Shown here in pieces: positions 5,612 to 7,445 of a stretch of DNA of 7,445 nucleotides. The DNA lies in the NCBI GenBank assembly GCA_964420375.1, contig CAYQTK010000216.1, forward strand, positions 1-7,445, given 5' to 3'. Positions within the stretch are counted from its first letter, which is position 1, and every line of letters begins with the position of its first letter. The stretch is from CAYQTK01 sp964420375 (GTDB lineage Bacteria; RBG-13-61-14; DATKZS01). Position numbers and translations under genes: made by a program. The notes beneath the pieces are model-generated. The model saw only the letters and a program-made list of their open reading frames with translations, was not told where the DNA came from and searched no databases.

Positions 5612-6543
5612 GTCTCCATCCCCTGCTTGATCTCGTTTAGCCTTTCGGACTCGACGAAGCCCAGAACCTCAGCCCCGGGAACACAGCGGGAGATAAGGCC
5701 GGCCAGCACCTTGCCGGGACCGGCCTCCAGGTAGACTCGCGCGCCTTGCCGGTCCATCCGTTCCACTGTCTGTCTCCACAGCACCGGGCTTACTATCTGC
5801 CGGGAGAGGTTTCGCACCACGCCATTTCCTCCCGGGTACGGCCGGGCGTCCAAATTGGCCAGGACCGGAAAAGCCGGCTTTGCAAACTCCATCTTGGCAA
5901 GCAGGCTTTCCATCTCTCTGGCCGCAGGCTCCATGAGCTCGGTGTGGAACGGGCCGCTCACCTTGAGCTTTCTGACCCTGCCGCCCCTGGACTTGAGCTC
6001 TTCTGTCGCCCGGTCCACGGCACCGGCATGGCCGGAGATTACTACCTGGTCCGGAGCGTTGTCATTAGCGGGGACTACTATGCCGGCCCCGCACGACTCT
6101 TTGCAGACTTCGTCTATCTGTTCGCGCGAGAGCGCCATGACCGCGGCCATGGCGCCGGTACCCGCGGGGACAGCCTTCTCCATTAGCCGGGCCCGCTCCT
6201 GCACCGCGCGCGCAGCCTGCCCCAGAGGCATCACCCCCGCGGCAACCAGCGCAGTGTACTCCCCCAGGCTGTGGCCCGCGGCAAGCCGCGGCACAACGCC
6301 GGTCTCCGCCTCGATCACCCTCCATGCCGCCAGGCTCGCAGTCAGTACGCAAGGCTGGGTATACTCCGTGAGGGAAAGGGTGTCTTGCGGGCCTTCAAAG
6401 CAAAGCTTGCAAAGGTCCAGGTTTACAGCCTCGGAGGCCTCATCAAAAGTCTCCCGGGCTCTGGCAAAATCGCGGTACAACGACTGTCCCATTCCAACGA
6501 ACTGGGACCCCTGACCGGGAAAAACCAGTGCAAGGTCGTTCAT
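5608..6543 (-). CDS. fabD: Malonyl-CoA:ACP transacylase
   Basis: A 311-residue acyltransferase of normal length, which transfers malonate from malonyl-CoA to ACP to supply the two-carbon donor for fatty acid synthesis. It begins MNDLALVFPGQGSQ, with Gln11 of the oxyanion hole. The nucleophile lies in GHSLGE (Ser92), the malonate carboxylate-binding arginine is R117 in QERARL, and the catalytic histidine is H200 in VSGPFHT. The N.N.P.Q segment (160-166) is also present. Nothing suggests damage. It starts 22 bp after rpmF with only a weak purine stretch upstream, and ends overlapping fabG by 4 bp. In many bacteria plsX and fabH lie between rpmF and fabD; here they do not. Confidence 0.95.
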   Translation of the reverse strand: MNDLALVFPGQGSQFVGMGQSLYRDFARARETFDEASEAVNLDLCKLCFEGPQDTLSLTEYTQPCVLTASLAAWRVIEAETGVVPRLAAGHSLGEYTALVAAGVMPLGQAARAVQERARLMEKAVPAGTGAMAAVMALSREQIDEVCKESCGAGIVVPANDNAPDQVVISGHAGAVDRATEELKSRGGRVRKLKVSGPFHTELMEPAAREMESLLAKMEFAKPAFPVLANLDARPYPGGNGVVRNLSRQIVSPVLWRQTVERMDRQGARVYLEAGPGKVLAGLISRCVPGAEVLGFVESERLNEIKQGMET

Positions 6544-6565
6544 GAAATATCTGTCCGGTCGCGGC

Positions 6566-6748
6566 TTATGATTCTTTGACCTCTTTTATGGGCCTGCCCT
6601 TGTAATGTCCGCAATGAGGGCACATCCGGTGAGGAAGGGCAGGCTCGCCGCATTTCGAGCAGTTGATTACGTTGGGGGCTTGCAGATGGTCGTGAGACCT
6701 GCGGGTCCCCACCCGGGACTTGGACTTCTTGCGCTTGGGTACCGCCAT
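6566..6748 (-). CDS. rpmF: 50S ribosomal protein L32
   Basis: A 60-residue basic protein of the large ribosomal subunit. It starts MAVPKRKKSKSRVGTRRSH, the family signature, and carries a zinc ribbon with CSKC (C30, C33) and CPHC (C43, C46), the zinc-binding form of L32. The ATG is supported by AAGGAG six bases upstream. The gene follows yceD by 85 bp and precedes fabD by 22 bp; the yceD-rpmF-fab order is widespread in bacteria and ties ribosome synthesis to lipid synthesis. Confidence 0.97.
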   Translation of the reverse strand: MAVPKRKKSKSRVGTRRSHDHLQAPNVINCSKCGEPALPHRMCPHCGHYKGRPIKEVKES

Positions 6749-6754
6749 AATTAG

Positions 6755-6760
6755 CTCCTT
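6755..6760 (-). promoter_or_regulatory. Shine-Dalgarno of rpmF
   Basis: AAGGAG on the minus strand lies 6 bases before the rpmF ATG. It is the strongest ribosome-binding site in the cluster, as expected for a ribosomal protein. Confidence 0.85.
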
Positions 6761-6782
6761 GTCGAAAAAACATCACCCGCCG

Positions 6783-6829
6783 CCGGCACTGCCGGAGCGC
6801 AGTCGTAGCTGAAAAAAACCTTCCGGTTT
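6783..6829 (-). promoter_or_regulatory. Two hairpins in the yceD-rpmF gap, first one attenuator-like
   Basis: Right after the yceD stop, the transcript reads AAACC-GGAA-GGTTT (6829-6816), with the T run continuing to 6812 (seven T in all, three of them in the stem). It is a short hairpin with a GNRA loop and a U tract, shaped like a weak intrinsic terminator. A second stem, CCGGC-AGT-GCCGG (6795-6783), follows. Partial termination here would change the yceD:rpmF ratio. The first stem is only 5 bp, so termination should be incomplete at most. Confidence 0.45.
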
Positions 6830-6833
6830 GACT

Positions 6834-7391
6834 CTACTCTATCTTCAGTTTTCGGAGAGCGGCCAGGCGCGGGTCACCTTCATCCTTCTCGCACGAGCAG
6901 GTCTCATAGTTGAGGTTGGTCCCGCACCTGGAGCAAAGGCCTTTGCAGTTCTCTTTGCAAAGGGTCTGGATGGGAACCTGCAATGCCACCGCTTCCTGGA
7001 ACAAAGGAGCAAGGTCAACCTCGTCTCCCTCATAATACTCCGTGCCCGCGTCTTTTCTGTTGATCTCCATCTCCGCGGGAAGCTCCGGAGGAGGGCCCTT
7101 CAGCAAAACCAGGTCCATTAGCCCCTCCAGGGAATAGATCATGTCTTCTGCGCAACGGGTGCAGAATGTTGCCAGGTCCGCAGAAACCTTTCCCCCAACG
7201 CGAAGGTTGTCCCCCTCCAGGCTAAGGTGGCCGGAAACACGGATCATGCCCTTGATATGAGTGTCCGAACCCCCCGAGTACTCCGGTATATTCACCAGCC
7301 ATTCCGGTGAAAAATCCTCCTCAAAATCAAGACCCTCAGCAGGTATGTGGCTTATCTGAAACACAAGCAGGTCTTTCTCTTCCCTTACCAT
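6834..7391 (-). CDS. yceD: YceD/DUF177-family protein (L32-linked)
   Basis: A 185-residue protein of the DUF177/YceD family, almost always encoded just before rpmF and linked in the literature to 23S rRNA or large-subunit accumulation. The family pattern is clear: 'ISHIPAEGLDFEEDFSPEWL' near the N-terminus, a CTRC pair (C77, C80), an acidic middle with DLAPLFQEAVALQVP, and the C-terminal CKGLCSRCGTNLN and CSC cluster (C145, C149, C153, C156, C165, C167) ending in DPRLAALRKLK. The cysteines suggest metal binding, although many homologues lack some of them. ATG 7391 lies only about 4 bases from the predicted transcription start. Homologues usually begin just before the IP-EGL motif, so GTG at 7364 (codon 10) is an alternative start that would leave a normal leader. 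Confidence 0.9.
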   Translation of the reverse strand: MVREEKDLLVFQISHIPAEGLDFEEDFSPEWLVNIPEYSGGSDTHIKGMIRVSGHLSLEGDNLRVGGKVSADLATFCTRCAEDMIYSLEGLMDLVLLKGPPPELPAEMEINRKDAGTEYYEGDEVDLAPLFQEAVALQVPIQTLCKENCKGLCSRCGTNLNYETCSCEKDEGDPRLAALRKLKIE

Positions 7392-7401
7392 TAAACCATA
7401 T

Positions 7402-7429
7402 AGTCTATCGCGCTAAGCAGAATTGTCAA
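7402..7429 (-). promoter_or_regulatory. Promoter of the yceD-rpmF-fabDG-acpP operon
   Basis: On the minus strand a perfect -35 TTGACA (7429-7424) and a -10 TAGACT (7407-7402, 4 of 6 matches) are separated by 16 bp. The predicted transcription start near 7395 lies almost at the annotated ATG (7391). The upstream side is cut by the window edge, so further promoters or operators may be out of view. Confidence 0.65.
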
Positions 7430-7445
7430 GGGAAAGTCGCGGTGA

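Noticed and set aside
5855..6514. Plus-strand open frame of 219 codons
   Set aside because: It is antisense to fabD, which has all active-site residues; the product is low-complexity and serine-rich without motifs.
4474..6770. TGTCGAAAAAA occurring at 4474-4484 and 6760-6770
   Set aside because: The first copy is largely a -35 box and A run, and the second has no matching -10 before rpmF; two copies of an A-rich 11-mer are not enough to claim an operator.
1..7445. CRISPR array, insertion sequence, phage or toxin-antitoxin module
   Set aside because: No spaced repeats, transposase motifs, integrase or small toxin-like gene pairs are visible on either strand.

Overview
The window is bacterial chromosome, GC-rich by eye, with standard sigma70-type promoters. 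Apart from one tRNA gene at the left edge, every gene lies on the minus strand, so the window reads right to left. The organism cannot be named. The tRNA does not encode its CCA end, and the N-terminus of the YceD-family protein (an 'IP.EGL' motif) reminds me of Desulfobacterota or deep-branching Gram-positive lineages, but this is only an impression.

Unit A (7391 to 4535, minus) is a housekeeping cluster in the order yceD/DUF177, rpmF (ribosomal protein L32), fabD, fabG, acyl carrier protein. It opens with a TTGACA/TAGACT promoter that nearly touches the first start codon. It links ribosome assembly to type II fatty acid synthesis: FabD loads malonate onto ACP and FabG reduces the resulting 3-ketoacyl-ACP. 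The plsX, fabH and fabF genes that usually sit in this cluster are absent here. Small hairpins lie in the yceD-rpmF and fabG-ACP gaps, where they could tune relative expression.

Unit B (4401 to 3361, minus) is a single polytopic membrane protein of the lysylphosphatidylglycerol-synthase-TM/UPF0104 type. It has its own strong extended -10 promoter, a stem-loop at the presumed 5' end of its mRNA, and a TTG start behind a strong Shine-Dalgarno sequence.

Unit C (3196 to 305, minus) is an apparent operon behind a TGTTATAAT extended -10 promoter. It encodes a GNAT acetyltransferase, an M20-family metallopeptidase/deacylase overlapping it by 8 bp, and, 17 bp further on, an exported sialidase-fold protein with two Asp-boxes and a twin-arginine-like signal. 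An acyl-transfer enzyme, an acyl-removal enzyme and an exported sugar-binding-type fold in one transcript is the least ordinary part of the window, but its substrate cannot be read from the sequence.

The left end (4-304) holds tRNA-Glu(UUC) on the plus strand, a GC-rich terminator hairpin, a CTTT repeat tract and a perfect 40-bp palindrome made of two nested small hairpins (REP-like). The palindrome lies between the convergent tRNA and unit C. I found no CRISPR array, insertion sequence, phage gene or clear novel defence system.
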